Shown: positions 45,901-55,296, counted from the first letter of the stretch. The stretch: 64,000 nucleotides of DNA from RGIG9060 sp036307825 (GCA_036307825.1 JAXJWW010000073.1:1-64000), one strand, 5' to 3'. A program made the numbers and translations. Notes: a model not told the origin generated them from the sequence alone.

Positions 45901-46013
45901 ATTTCTTCTTTCTACCCTACTCTTTCAAGCAAAATATTTTAAACAAACAGTTTAGTTACAACCTCATAATTTTGAATTAGTCTAAATATAGGATTTATTT
46001 TTGGAGGAAAACG

Positions 46014-48245
46014 ATGACAGAAATTTTTAAAAATTATCAACAGAGTTTAACAAACCCAAACGGAAAAATTGATTTTGATAATGATAATCTTAAAACATAT
46101 CTTTTTTTGCAACGACCATTTGAACATACAAAAATCTCTAGAGATTTATTGGAAGAAGGTTTTTCGCGAGAAAATATTATCACAATAATGAATATCTATC
46201 TTTCATATTTGGAAAAAAAAGAAAATGAAAAATTCCAAGCATTGAAAGATGATGATGGTGAATTTGACACTGATAAAATTTTAGAATCAATTTGTAAAGA
46301 TTTGAATGATGATTTTGAAAACTATTGTTTCATTTTTCATTTTATCGAATTTAAAATCAAAAGCCATTACGAAGAAAAATATCCAGATAGAAATATCAAA
46401 ACTCCACTTGATGAACTTTTGGATTCTCCTTTTGTAAAAAATTTTTTTGGTGGTTTGGATTTAAATTATGAAGAACAAGTTTTTTTTATCACTAATGTTT
46501 TAAATAACAAATGGAAATGTATTTATCCAGAAAAATATGTTGATGAATACAACTTTGAAACTTTCAAACGAATCGTAAATTCAAAAAAAGAATTTTCACC
46601 TGACTATCAAAGACTTTTGAATGAAAAATTTATGCGTCTTTATCTTTTTTCTGATTCATGGAAACCAAGCGACTATGTTAATTCATATTTCCAAAATAAA
46701 AATCAAACTTTTACAAAAGAAAATTTCCCTTGTGATTCCCAGATGGATTCTTACGATTATAACGATATTGATAAATTAAACAAAACTGACTCTGAACTTT
46801 TTAGAAAAGTTTTAGTAAAAGCAATAAAAAATAAAGAATCTAATTTCCTTTTATTTTACGGAAGCATTAATTACAGATTAATAAATTATCTTCACTTTAG
46901 TTTAGAAAAAAATAATTTTACAGTTAAAACTCTTTATTCAAATAATTTTGAAGGTAATCAAAATGAATTAGTTTTTAACATTTACGCACTTGCCCGAGAA
47001 TGTTATTTTGAAAATTCAATTCTTTGCCTTGATTCAAATTTTGTAAACACTTTATTTCAAACTAAAAAAGAAGAAAAAAGCTTTTTTGACTTTTTAACTC
47101 CAACAGAAAAAAATTACAATAACAATTTTGAAATTTTATTAAAAAATAAAACTCCTGTAATTTTACTTTCTGAATTAACAAATATTAATTCTTTAGCAGA
47201 CAAAAACTTTTTTGAAACTTTGGAAGAAAAAAATATCAATATTTCATTTTCTTGGAAATTAAATCTTCCAAAAGAAAATAAATATCTTTATTGTGCAAAA
47301 AAATATTTTGGAAGAAACAAAAATATTCCACTTTCAATTTTAGGCTCAATCATAAATGAATGTTACAAAAATAAAATCAGTTTTGAAAATTGGGGAAAAG
47401 TTAGCGAAATGTTCGCTAACGCAGAAAATTTTTCAAAGCAAGATGTTAAAAATTTGATAAAAAATAAATTCAATATTTTAGAAACTCCAAAACAAAAAAT
47501 CTCTAGCACTTACTCTATGAAAGCCCTAAACACAAATCCACCAATTTCTGAATTTTTTACTTCTTTGCAAAATGCAAAAAAGTGGCAAGAAAAACACAAG
47601 GTCGAAGGACTCGGAGTTTCAGCAAAACTTCATGGACTTTCTGGTGCAGGAAAAACTCTATTTGCAAAAAAAATCGCAAGTGATTTTGATATGCCACTAA
47701 AAATTATTCATCCATCTGATATTATTAGCCCTCTTGTTGGTCAAACAGAAATAAATATCAAACAAGTTTTTGACGACGCAAAAGAAACAAATTCGATTTT
47801 ACTTTTCGACGAAGCTGATTCATTTTTTCACGCAAGAGGCGATTCATTAAATCGGCACAACGATATTAAAGTAAATGAATTTCTAACTCAAATAGAAGAT
47901 TTTAACGGAATTTTATTTTGCTGTACAAACCTTCCAGAAAGTTTTGATAAGGCTACAGACCGAAGATTTAATTTTCATGTGGAATTTAAATCTTTAACAA
48001 AAGAAGGAATTGATATTTTATGCGATTCATATTTTAAAGAATTTTCACTTTCTGAAAATCAAAAAAATAAAATCTTTGAAGCTGGAGAAGTTACACCCGG
48101 GGATTTTGGTCTTGTTTACAGAAACCTAAAATTCACTTCTCAAGAAAAAATCAATTCAGAAACAATCTGTCAGGAACTTATCAAAGTTGTAAAACAAAAA
48201 ACTAGAAACAACGAATCAACAAAACAAATCGGTTTTGCAATCTAA
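46014..48245 (+). CDS. AAA+ ATPase with large N-terminal region, 743 aa
   Basis: LHGLSGAGKTLFAKKIASDF (Walker A, about residue 542), SILLFDEADSFF (Walker B), CTNLPESFDKATDRRF (sensor 1 and arginine finger) and a helical lid form a classic AAA module like those of FtsH/proteasome-type ATPases. The N-terminal 500 residues are helical and unrecognised; they do not match the shorter N-terminus of the pseudogene at 6489, whose ATPase half is homologous. TTGGAGG precedes the ATG. It is followed after 38 bases by a second ATPase, probably in one operon. Confidence 0.85.
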   Translation: MTEIFKNYQQSLTNPNGKIDFDNDNLKTYLFLQRPFEHTKISRDLLEEGFSRENIITIMNIYLSYLEKKENEKFQALKDDDGEFDTDKILESICKDLNDDFENYCFIFHFIEFKIKSHYEEKYPDRNIKTPLDELLDSPFVKNFFGGLDLNYEEQVFFITNVLNNKWKCIYPEKYVDEYNFETFKRIVNSKKEFSPDYQRLLNEKFMRLYLFSDSWKPSDYVNSYFQNKNQTFTKENFPCDSQMDSYDYNDIDKLNKTDSELFRKVLVKAIKNKESNFLLFYGSINYRLINYLHFSLEKNNFTVKTLYSNNFEGNQNELVFNIYALARECYFENSILCLDSNFVNTLFQTKKEEKSFFDFLTPTEKNYNNNFEILLKNKTPVILLSELTNINSLADKNFFETLEEKNINISFSWKLNLPKENKYLYCAKKYFGRNKNIPLSILGSIINECYKNKISFENWGKVSEMFANAENFSKQDVKNLIKNKFNILETPKQKISSTYSMKALNTNPPISEFFTSLQNAKKWQEKHKVEGLGVSAKLHGLSGAGKTLFAKKIASDFDMPLKIIHPSDIISPLVGQTEINIKQVFDDAKETNSILLFDEADSFFHARGDSLNRHNDIKVNEFLTQIEDFNGILFCCTNLPESFDKATDRRFNFHVEFKSLTKEGIDILCDSYFKEFSLSENQKNKIFEAGEVTPGDFGLVYRNLKFTSQEKINSETICQELIKVVKQKTRNNESTKQIGFAI

Positions 48246-48283
48246 AATCAAAATCGAAAAAAATATTTTACGGAGAAAAAATT

Positions 48284-49726
48284 ATGGAAGCAAAGAAAAA
48301 ACGACAAAGCAATACTAAGAATTTGCAACGCATGGAAGAAGTTTTAGTTGAGTTAAATATCAATTATAAAGTTACAAAAGATGGATATATCATCTTAACA
48401 GACGAAGATATTTTAATCGACGAATATGAGATTTTGGTTAAACACTCAGACAAAATTGGAAAATTTCAACTTGTAGGAATTACAGATCAAGGTGAATTAA
48501 AAGACCTTCACGATAATTTTTATATTTTTAGACAATGTAATTCTTGCAAAAAATTTTATCTTGACTATTTCCAAAGAGAAGAATGTTTTTATTGCAAGAA
48601 TTCTCATCTTACAAAAATCGAGTCGGATAAAAAAATCCCAAATTGGAATCCATTTCCACCAGAATTCATCCTTGACCCAAATCATAAAATTGATGATGAA
48701 ATGAAAATTGGAAATGAAGATAAGCAAAAATTAAAATCCAATATCATCAAGAAACTTTCAGGTGAAGCAAAATATATCACTATTTCAAAAGAACAAGTTT
48801 TTGAACTTAGAGAGTTGGAACAAAAATATCCAAATATGGTCGCATTTTTCAAATATCTTTATGAACAAATTGAATTATCAAAAATGAAAATTCATGGAGA
48901 ATTATCTTTTAAACCTTCAGTCCTCGTTGGAAATGCAGGATGCGGAAAAACTTCTTGTGTTGTTGAAATTTCTAAAATTTTACAAGGAAAATCTGCCACT
49001 AGAATTGACTTAGGAAACGATATTGCAATTTTCACTTGTGCAGGAAGCGACCCCACTTACACAGATGCAAAACATGGACTAATTATTGAATCAATGTTTG
49101 CAGAAGAAGACGGTCATCCTATCAAAAATCCTATTGTTCACTTTGATGAATTAGATAAAATTAATTCAAAAAGAGAAAATTCTATAGAATCTTTTTTTTA
49201 TTCTATTTTGGAAAAAAGTACTTCTAAACATTTTACAGATAACTTTTTGGGACTTGAAACAGACGCTTCTGGAATCAACTATATTTTTACAGCAAATTCT
49301 TTAGATTTAATTCCAAAACCAATTCTTAATCGCTTACGAATTTTTGAAATTCCAGATTATACCGAAGAACAATTTAGAACCGTCGTTATCGATAGTTTTT
49401 ATGAAAACTGGTTAAATCACAATAATCTAAAAAGAGAATTTTTCCCAGAAGTTCTATCTTCCGAAATGAAAGATGAAATTATTAGAATTTCAAAATGCGA
49501 CCCTCGAAGTATAAATGACGCCCTTACCGAACTTTTTGCAAAAACAATGCGCATCGACGACGAAACTGGCGAAAAAATTGCTCTCTTTTCAGAACCTGAA
49601 CTTTGTAAAGGTTGGCAGAAATACCGAGGGAAAAGTAAATACTCTCTTCCAAAATGGAAGCTTTCTCAATGTTTCAACCAAACTAAATTTAATCCCGTAG
49701 AATTTCTTGAAAGTTACTTATCATAA
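48284..49726 (+). CDS. Zinc-ribbon / Lon-like AAA ATPase, 480 aa
   Basis: CNSCKKFYLDYFQREECFYC (residues about 86-105) is a four-cysteine zinc ribbon. VLVGNAGCGKTSCVVEISKI (Walker A, about 215), PIVHFDELDK (Walker B), DNFLGLETDASGINYIFTAN, SLDLIPKPILNRLRIFEIPD match the AAA module of Lon proteases closely. The serine-lysine protease domain of Lon is absent: after the lid only about 90 residues remain. So it is a Lon-like ATPase without protease. TACGGAG precedes the ATG. It forms a pair with the ATPase upstream. Confidence 0.85.
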   Translation: MEAKKKRQSNTKNLQRMEEVLVELNINYKVTKDGYIILTDEDILIDEYEILVKHSDKIGKFQLVGITDQGELKDLHDNFYIFRQCNSCKKFYLDYFQREECFYCKNSHLTKIESDKKIPNWNPFPPEFILDPNHKIDDEMKIGNEDKQKLKSNIIKKLSGEAKYITISKEQVFELRELEQKYPNMVAFFKYLYEQIELSKMKIHGELSFKPSVLVGNAGCGKTSCVVEISKILQGKSATRIDLGNDIAIFTCAGSDPTYTDAKHGLIIESMFAEEDGHPIKNPIVHFDELDKINSKRENSIESFFYSILEKSTSKHFTDNFLGLETDASGINYIFTANSLDLIPKPILNRLRIFEIPDYTEEQFRTVVIDSFYENWLNHNNLKREFFPEVLSSEMKDEIIRISKCDPRSINDALTELFAKTMRIDDETGEKIALFSEPELCKGWQKYRGKSKYSLPKWKLSQCFNQTKFNPVEFLESYLS

Positions 49727-49810
49727 ATTTTTTTACTAACATTTTCTAAAACTCCAAGTTATAATTTTTCTTGCATGGAGTTTTCATAAAAAATGCAAAT
49801 TTATGAAAAT

Positions 49811-49832
49811 AACACTATTTTTGGTGATGTTT
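49811..49832. promoter_or_regulatory. CACYA-TTTT-TGGTG element upstream of an XRE gene (copy 1)
   Basis: AACACTATTTTTGGTGATG, 58 bp before the ATG at 49890. The same element is found 54 bp before the XRE gene at 51383. Partly palindromic, candidate autoregulatory operator. Confidence 0.55.
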
Positions 49833-49889
49833 CTTAACAGAACTCATTATATACTTCCATTGTAAACAAACACGACATGGAGGTATTTT

Positions 49890-50153
49890 ATGACAAACTT
49901 TATTGAAAACGGCAAAATTGTTTTTTATCCAAACATTGATTTAGAAGCAACTGGAAAAAACATAAAAGCCTTACGAGAAAATGCAGGTCTTTCTGTAAAA
50001 AAATTGGCTGAACTTGTTGGCTTTGAAGCGGTACAAGGAATTTATCGTTGGCAAAAAGGCAAAACTCTTCCAGCTATAGAAACTTTGTTTTTGTTAAGTA
50101 ACATTTTTCATAAAAAAATAGATGAAATTGTTTTGTTACAAAAAAACGCATAA
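49890..50153 (+). CDS. XRE-family helix-turn-helix protein, 87 aa
   Basis: TGKNIKALRENAGLSVKKLA, ELVGFEAVQGIYRWQKGKTL, PAIETLFLLSNIFHKKIDEI is a complete five-helix XRE domain, with the Q-x-I/V-x-x-WxxGxxxP recognition part. ATGGAGG stands before the ATG. Close paralogues are at 51383 and 63549. Probably a repressor acting on the element at 49811. Confidence 0.9.
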   Translation: MTNFIENGKIVFYPNIDLEATGKNIKALRENAGLSVKKLAELVGFEAVQGIYRWQKGKTLPAIETLFLLSNIFHKKIDEIVLLQKNA

Positions 50154-50211
50154 TCGATTTATCTTTTTAGATAAAAAATTTAATCAAATAGAACTATAGG
50201 AGAATTTAGAC

Positions 50212-51309
50212 ATGGAAGAGAACTTTATTGAAATATCTAATCCAGGAAATAACGAATCTTTATCTCATTTTAAAGACTTTTTTGGACGCGTTGTAAGAGA
50301 TGATAATGACGAATTATTAGACGGAGAATATCAATTTGGAGAATATCCCTTTGCAATTATTCGATTTCATGAGGGAATGATTGATGGAAATATTTACGAT
50401 CAATATGGTGATATTATAGAACGATACCCAGCTTTAATATATCAATCAAATTACACATCCTGTACAGAATATTGGACAAAAGGATTCCCAGATGGAAATC
50501 CTGCAATTAATTTCGATTTTGGTGAATACGAAGAATATTGGAAAGACAAACAACTTATTACTATACGAAAAGCACATAATTGGGATGATATATCACAGGA
50601 ACAATTTACACATAAATATATTTTTGAAGAGAAAGCCGAAAGTATTATAAAATCTATCGTTTTTTCTAATGATATTGATGATTATGACTTTTTTGAAGAC
50701 GAATATAATTACGACGATTATAATTTTGACGACTATAATAAAAAATGGAGTGATCCACCTTCTGAAATAAATGAAGAAAAAGAAATTGATAAAATTCTTT
50801 CATTTAATAATTATCTTTCGTTTCAACAAAGACTATTTAAAATTTTGGAAATAAAAAAAATGACAGCTCCAGAACTTTATACAAAAATTGGAATGTCTCA
50901 ACAAACGTTTAACAATGTTAAAAATAGTTCTTTAGTTACCTACAATAACGCAGTTGTCCTTGCGTTTGGATTAGAATTAACTTTTGAACAAATGATAAAA
51001 TTCGTAAATTTTGCAAGAAAGGGTTTTGGACATAATCCTCAACAAGATAAATTTTTAAGAGAAGCCATTGAAAACAAAGATTACAGTATTTACAATTTAA
51101 ATAGGAAAATTGAAAAAGTAAATGAAAAAATTAGAAAAATAAATGAAGAATTTTTTGAACATTTTGGAAAAAATAAAGAAAATGAAATAAAACTTTTTCT
51201 CCTACAAAAAGAAGAGAATCAAACACAAACAACCAAGACTAAGACTTCTTCAAAGAAAAAAGATGATAAGAAATCTTCAAATGAAAAAAATACAATAAAA
51301 CAAAAATAA
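50212..51309 (+). CDS. EFWTKG-family protein with C-terminal HTH and coiled coil, 365 aa
   Basis: Residues 1-125 are homologous to the protein at 43647 (GNIYDQYGDII, EYWTKGFPDGNPAI). An acidic Asp/Tyr linker follows (about 155-185). Residues about 200-270 (FQQRLFKILEIKKMTAPELY, TKIGMSQQTFNNVKNSS) look like a small XRE-type helix-turn-helix, and a Lys/Glu coiled coil ends the protein. TAGGAG precedes the ATG. It stands between two XRE genes, so the three may be transcribed together from 49.8 kb. An effector-like domain fused to a DNA-binding one; function unknown. Confidence 0.75.
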   Translation: MEENFIEISNPGNNESLSHFKDFFGRVVRDDNDELLDGEYQFGEYPFAIIRFHEGMIDGNIYDQYGDIIERYPALIYQSNYTSCTEYWTKGFPDGNPAINFDFGEYEEYWKDKQLITIRKAHNWDDISQEQFTHKYIFEEKAESIIKSIVFSNDIDDYDFFEDEYNYDDYNFDDYNKKWSDPPSEINEEKEIDKILSFNNYLSFQQRLFKILEIKKMTAPELYTKIGMSQQTFNNVKNSSLVTYNNAVVLAFGLELTFEQMIKFVNFARKGFGHNPQQDKFLREAIENKDYSIYNLNRKIEKVNEKIRKINEEFFEHFGKNKENEIKLFLLQKEENQTQTTKTKTSSKKKDDKKSSNEKNTIKQK

Positions 51310-51329
51310 CACCATTTTTGGTGATGTTT
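51308..51329. promoter_or_regulatory. CACCA-TTTT-TGGTG element upstream of an XRE gene (copy 2)
   Basis: AACACCATTTTTGGTGATG with a perfect CACCA/TGGTG stem; overlaps the last two bases of the 50212 gene and lies 54 bp before the ATG at 51383. Confidence 0.55.
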
Positions 51330-51382
51330 TATACATCACACAGTCATATACTTACCTTAACAAAACAAAGCGAGGTAGGTAT

Positions 51383-51652
51383 ATGACTGAATTTATCAAA
51401 AATCAACAACCAAATTTTTCAAAACAAATCGACAAGAAAGCCACAGGACAACACATTAATTTCTTAAGAAAAGATGCAGGTTTTTCCGTCAAAAAACTAG
51501 CAAACCTTCTTGAATTTGAAAGTGATCAAGCAATTTATAACTGGCAACAAGGAAGATCTCTTCCATCTCTAGAACATTTATTTATACTCAGTAACTTATT
51601 TAACAAAGATATCGAGGATATTGTGTTATTAAAAAATAAACAACAAGTTTAA
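51383..51652 (+). CDS. XRE-family helix-turn-helix protein, 89 aa
   Basis: TGQHINFLRKDAGFSVKKLA, NLLEFESDQAIYNWQQGRSL and PSLEHLFILSNLFNKDIEDI form a complete XRE domain, the same family as 49890 and 63549, with identical layout and N-terminal lead. GAGGTAGG precedes the ATG. It lies directly before the disrupted phosphoesterase gene, and the gene at 63549 lies directly before an ArdC-like gene. Confidence 0.9.
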   Translation: MTEFIKNQQPNFSKQIDKKATGQHINFLRKDAGFSVKKLANLLEFESDQAIYNWQQGRSLPSLEHLFILSNLFNKDIEDIVLLKNKQQV

Positions 51653-51653
51653 T
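51635..51653. promoter_or_regulatory. Second-family operator (ATTAAAC-N5-GTTTATT, minus-strand reading)
   Basis: Overlaps the end of the XRE gene, 46 bp before the start of the broken phosphoesterase gene, the same placement as at 59714 before the intact gene. Confidence 0.55.
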
Positions 51654-51698
51654 GGCAAATACGAAAAAATCGACTATATTAAAAACTGAGAGGTGTAA

Positions 51699-52157
51699 AT
51701 AATTTACATTACAGGTGATATGCACAACACAATCGATATGAGTAACATTTCTACTAATAAATTGAAGAATTATTACTCTTGGCAAAAGAATGATTACGAC
51801 CCTGTAAAAAAACTGCTAGTACCCGTTGGACAATGCCAATAAAAGACTGGGCACTAGCAGTTAATCAATTTGCAATACTTTTTGACGGGCATGTTCCCGT
51901 TTTTAATTAAACCTTGCCATTTATACAAAATTTTAGACAAGGGCTACGATCACAGAAAATACAGCAAATTCATTCCGTTATTCACTGACGGAATTGTTCT
52001 TGATAGTTTAGAAAATAACTATTTTTCTTTAAAAAAAATCGTACCACAAGAAATGCTTATGTTCACATATAAAATCTGTAATTATTTAGACTTAGCACAC
52101 ATTGTGGTACAAGCCTTTGTCTTGCGTACACGTTATCCTAACTTCCGAATAACATGA
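51699..52157 (+). pseudogene. Metallophosphoesterase gene disrupted by an IS256-family element
   Basis: 51702-51800 encodes IYITGDMHNTIDMSNISTNK and LKNYYSWQKNDY, matching the first 35 residues of the intact enzyme at 59766 (MIYITGDLHNTFDMNHLSVK). 51942 onward encodes GYDHRKYSKFIPLFTDGIVL, matching its last 20 (GYENRKTSKYIPLYGAGFVI), plus a 50-residue tail. Everything between is lost and replaced by an IS256 end. The codon at the start position is ATA instead of ATG, with GAGAGG still in front. So insertion was followed by deletion, and the start was lost as well. Confidence 0.85.
51815..51942 (+). mobile_element. IS256-family relic inside the phosphoesterase gene
   Basis: ASTRWTMPIKDWALAVNQFA followed by DGHVPVFN and TAA (51815-51910) is the transposase C-terminus, close to the copy at 3759-3854. 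The terminal repeat follows (ACAAAATTTTAGACAAGG), with changes relative to the other copies, so it is the older one. Confidence 0.85.
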
Positions 52158-52237
52158 TTTATGAAAGAAAACTTTTCAAAATTTTATTTTAACCTTATCA
52201 CCTCTCACCTACCCTACCGATTCAATTTAGCAGAGTT

Positions 52238-52993
52238 TTACTTGCCACTATCATAACAACATCCAAATTCAACTTGATTCAAAGCATCCATCAAACCTTT
52301 GTATGATAATTCTTTCAAAGGTTGTTTTCCTTTGGCGTAGCTACACCAATTAACTTTTTTATCCCAGGAAACAGAACAAAATTCTGTAGGCTGTTTGCAT
52401 CCTGTTAAACAAGCTGGAGATTGAAATGGTTTACCACAAGCAATTTCTGACACTTGTTTTGCAGTTGGTGAATGAGAAAATCTTCGTGGAATTAAAATGA
52501 TTCTGTCCGCAGTAATTCCATTTTCCAATAATCGTAAGTAAACGCTTTTTGATTCATCTGTGTTGAAATCTGAAACAAGCAAATTCACTCCCGATTTTAT
52601 TTTTTCACTGGCAATTTTGTTTATCATTTTTATTACGCGGTCAACTTCATTTTTGTTTTCAGGATGATGAATTGTAATGTGAATTTTATCAGGTTTATTT
52701 TTCATCAATTTTGAAAAACACTCTTCATTTTCTAACGGAAGTCCATTAGAAGTAACGGAAACATACATTTCATCCATTAAACTCGAAATCAATTCGAATA
52801 TTCCATCAAACTCAAAAGGTTCTCCTCCGCCAAAGGAAACAGCATCAATTCCATGTTTATGCAAATCAAGAATAAATGGAATTAGTTCTTCCACTTTCCA
52901 AATTACATTGCCTTCTTTGAAGGAGTGATTATAACAAAAGTCACATTGCTTGGAACAAAAATTACTTAAATCTATTGATATTCGGTCAATCAT
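52238..52993 (-). CDS. Radical SAM protein, 251 aa
   Basis: CSKQCDFCYNHS is the CxxxCxxC motif for the [4Fe-4S] cluster, FGGGEPFEF the GGE motif for SAM, and a Cys-rich C-terminus (CLTGC, CSVSW, WCSYAKG, FGCCYD) probably binds an auxiliary cluster as in SPASM-like maturases. Such enzymes modify peptides or nucleic acids. The ATG at 52993 overlaps the end of the preceding ORF (GAATAAATATG), so the two were translated together; that partner is split by an in-frame stop. It could be a peptide-modifying pair, but no precursor peptide is evident. Confidence 0.88.
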   Translation of the reverse strand: MIDRISIDLSNFCSKQCDFCYNHSFKEGNVIWKVEELIPFILDLHKHGIDAVSFGGGEPFEFDGIFELISSLMDEMYVSVTSNGLPLENEECFSKLMKNKPDKIHITIHHPENKNEVDRVIKMINKIASEKIKSGVNLLVSDFNTDESKSVYLRLLENGITADRIILIPRRFSHSPTAKQVSEIACGKPFQSPACLTGCKQPTEFCSVSWDKKVNWCSYAKGKQPLKELSYKGLMDALNQVEFGCCYDSGK

Positions 52994-52995
52994 AT

Positions 52996-53856
52996 TTATT
53001 CTTCCGCATCTAGTACAATTGGAATTTTTCCATCTTGCTGTTCATTTTGATAATCAAGAATGTAACAAAATCCACCACCAGTTTTAGGAAATTTTGTATA
53101 AACTCTATCTTCAAACTTTATAGAATCTCTTCCCATATGCCAATGACAAATAACATATTGCGCAATTTGAAAACCTGTACATTCAGAAAATTTCAAAGGA
53201 ACACGAAGCAATTTATGTCGTTGATTTTCTGGAATTTGTTCCTCTTTAAATGGGAATTTTGGAACATTTGTTCTTTTTGCTAGTTCAGAATAAGACCAGT
53301 ACGGTTGTTTATAACAATAAAATGGTTATGTCCAGTTTTTGTCTTCTCCAGAAAAATCTTCGTCAGTTACAGAATCAATATAAATATGAACAACTCGTTT
53401 AACTGTTTTATAGAAAGTTTCTAATCGCCGTTTTTTATTTAAGTCTGATTCAGAATAACCGAATAATGACCATAAAAAATATATGCCGTGTTTATGTGAT
53501 AAACAATATTCTGTGCTATCAGAAAAAACTTCAAGAAATTCGTTTTTATTTGCTTCATCAACTTGAACAAAAAGGTCATAAACATTTTCAACATCATACT
53601 CTGAAGGAGAAACAGCATTTGACATCAATTCTTCCACTTGTTCATCTGTTAATTCAAAATACTCGATGGAATTTTCATCTTTTGCACCTAAATCTTCTTC
53701 GGCAGTCATTAAATTTGAATTATTTTCAGAAGGAATATTCACAGGAACAGGTCCATTTTCATCAAAATCAAATAACGCGATGTTACCTTCTTCATCAGCA
53801 ACAAACCATTTTGTACTCATTGAGTGAGTAGCAGGAAATTCTTTTGTAGTTTTCAT
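52996..53856 (-). pseudogene. Hypothetical gene split by an in-frame TAA
   Basis: The ORF from the ATG at 53856 ends EDKNWT at TAA 53328-53326. The same frame continues without an ATG as PFYCYKQPYWSYSELAKRTN through VICHWHMGRDSIKFED to a stop at 52996, coupled to the radical SAM gene. The two parts together are 285 residues; the continued part has the composition of real protein. A nonsense change, or read-through, is likelier than two genes since the second part has no start or ribosome-binding site of its own (only TTG at 53211). The first part is acidic with no known domain. Confidence 0.7.
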
Positions 53857-53949
53857 TTTGCATTCTTTTTATAAAAACTCAGAATTGATTTTAAATTAGT
53901 TTTTACCATTCCTCCTTTATTTAGGATACCACTAGTTTACAAACCTGTC

Positions 53950-53968
53950 ATTAAACTTGTGGTTGAAA
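53950..53968. promoter_or_regulatory. Second-family operator (ATTAAAC-N5-GTTGAAA)
   Basis: Preceded by TGTC; 94 bp upstream of the split gene's start at 53856. Confidence 0.6.
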
Positions 53969-54078
53969 AATAACAAAAACGCCATACATTATAGTAAAGT
54001 CTTTTCTGTAACTTCAGTTAGAACAAAAAAATATCAATATGGGTATTCCACCTAAACACTACTATTAAAAAAGAAGCA

Positions 54079-55296
54079 TTAATGCTTTAACTCAACTTGG
54101 GGAAAATTAAACCATTCAACTGCTTTTATAAAAGACTTTTTCTTTCTAGAAGGCATATTATCAAAATTAACAATATTTTTCTCTGGAAAATATCCATAAT
54201 CGTATGCAATTGACCTTTCTTCACACCCTATTATACCAATTTCGTCTTCACATTTTACTTTTGAAAGTAATAATTTTGCTTCATATAAACTTGGATAAAT
54301 TCCTTTTTTAATAAGCCCCAAGTAAAATCGAACTATTTCTTCAGTGCAATAGGATACATTGCCAGAAAGGGTCAAAAACCATTTATCTTCTTTATATTCC
54401 AAATATAAATGTATTCTTGTTCTAGAACTTCCTGCAATTACTTCCCAAGAATGAGAATTATCAGTTCTCCTAGTCCATTTATTTTCATCAGAACTTTTAT
54501 ACCAATCCAAAAAGTCTTCAACTGAATCACCTAGTTCAGTTTGGAACCTATGTAAACCTCCATCTCTGTTATCAGCAAATTTTTTATATAATTCAAAAGA
54601 AGTTATTGTATCCCAATCAATTTTAGATATATGAAATGAATCTATAACTCCTTTATTTTGTCTATATCCATAAGAACAAATATCAAAAAACTTATTTGCT
54701 GTCATTTGAGTAAGGAAAAAATCACTTTCAAGCATCCCGTATTTATCAAATGAACCTGCTTCAACATATTGAATAAAATCTAATATTTCTTTTTCTGTTA
54801 GTTTATAAGGTTCTTCTCCTTGCTTTTCTGGATATAATTCATAGAACTTTTTTCTTTTTATAGTTCCCATTCTAAAATCATAAGGTAAATTCTCTACAAT
54901 ATATTTGTTGTATTCTCCTTTTTCTAATAAAAAAATAACTTCCTCCACAGAAAATATTAGCCATTCCAACAATTCTGTATACTTAAGTTTTTCAAAAAAA
55001 TTTGCTTCTGTTTTATTTGGATCAACCATAATACGACAAGAATTTCCAACACAAATAGTTCTGTAACTATTATATTCTACTGTCAAAAGAGAAAACCATT
55101 CTTTTTTACCACGGGAATTTTCCAAAGTAATCCATAATTCGTGGCGATTATCATGTCCACAAGGTTGAATCTTATCAAGAAGTTTATAGAGAAAATCAAT
55201 TAATTTTAAATCTTCATCATCAGTTACAAAATAATTATTAGTTCTCAACTGTGTTAATGCGATAAGTTTTTTTATTGTCTTATAGTTACTAGTCAT
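54079..55296 (-). CDS. Hypothetical protein, 405 aa
   Basis: I recognise no domain. Long soluble protein with many aromatic residues; segments such as NRHELWITLENSRGKKEWFS and RIHLYLEYKEDKWFLTLSGN look like beta strands. No ribosome-binding site is obvious before the ATG at 55296, but an operator of the second family lies 34 bp upstream. It is the last gene before the iteron block. Confidence 0.75.
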   Translation of the reverse strand: MTSNYKTIKKLIALTQLRTNNYFVTDDEDLKLIDFLYKLLDKIQPCGHDNRHELWITLENSRGKKEWFSLLTVEYNSYRTICVGNSCRIMVDPNKTEANFFEKLKYTELLEWLIFSVEEVIFLLEKGEYNKYIVENLPYDFRMGTIKRKKFYELYPEKQGEEPYKLTEKEILDFIQYVEAGSFDKYGMLESDFFLTQMTANKFFDICSYGYRQNKGVIDSFHISKIDWDTITSFELYKKFADNRDGGLHRFQTELGDSVEDFLDWYKSSDENKWTRRTDNSHSWEVIAGSSRTRIHLYLEYKEDKWFLTLSGNVSYCTEEIVRFYLGLIKKGIYPSLYEAKLLLSKVKCEDEIGIIGCEERSIAYDYGYFPEKNIVNFDNMPSRKKKSFIKAVEWFNFPQVELKH

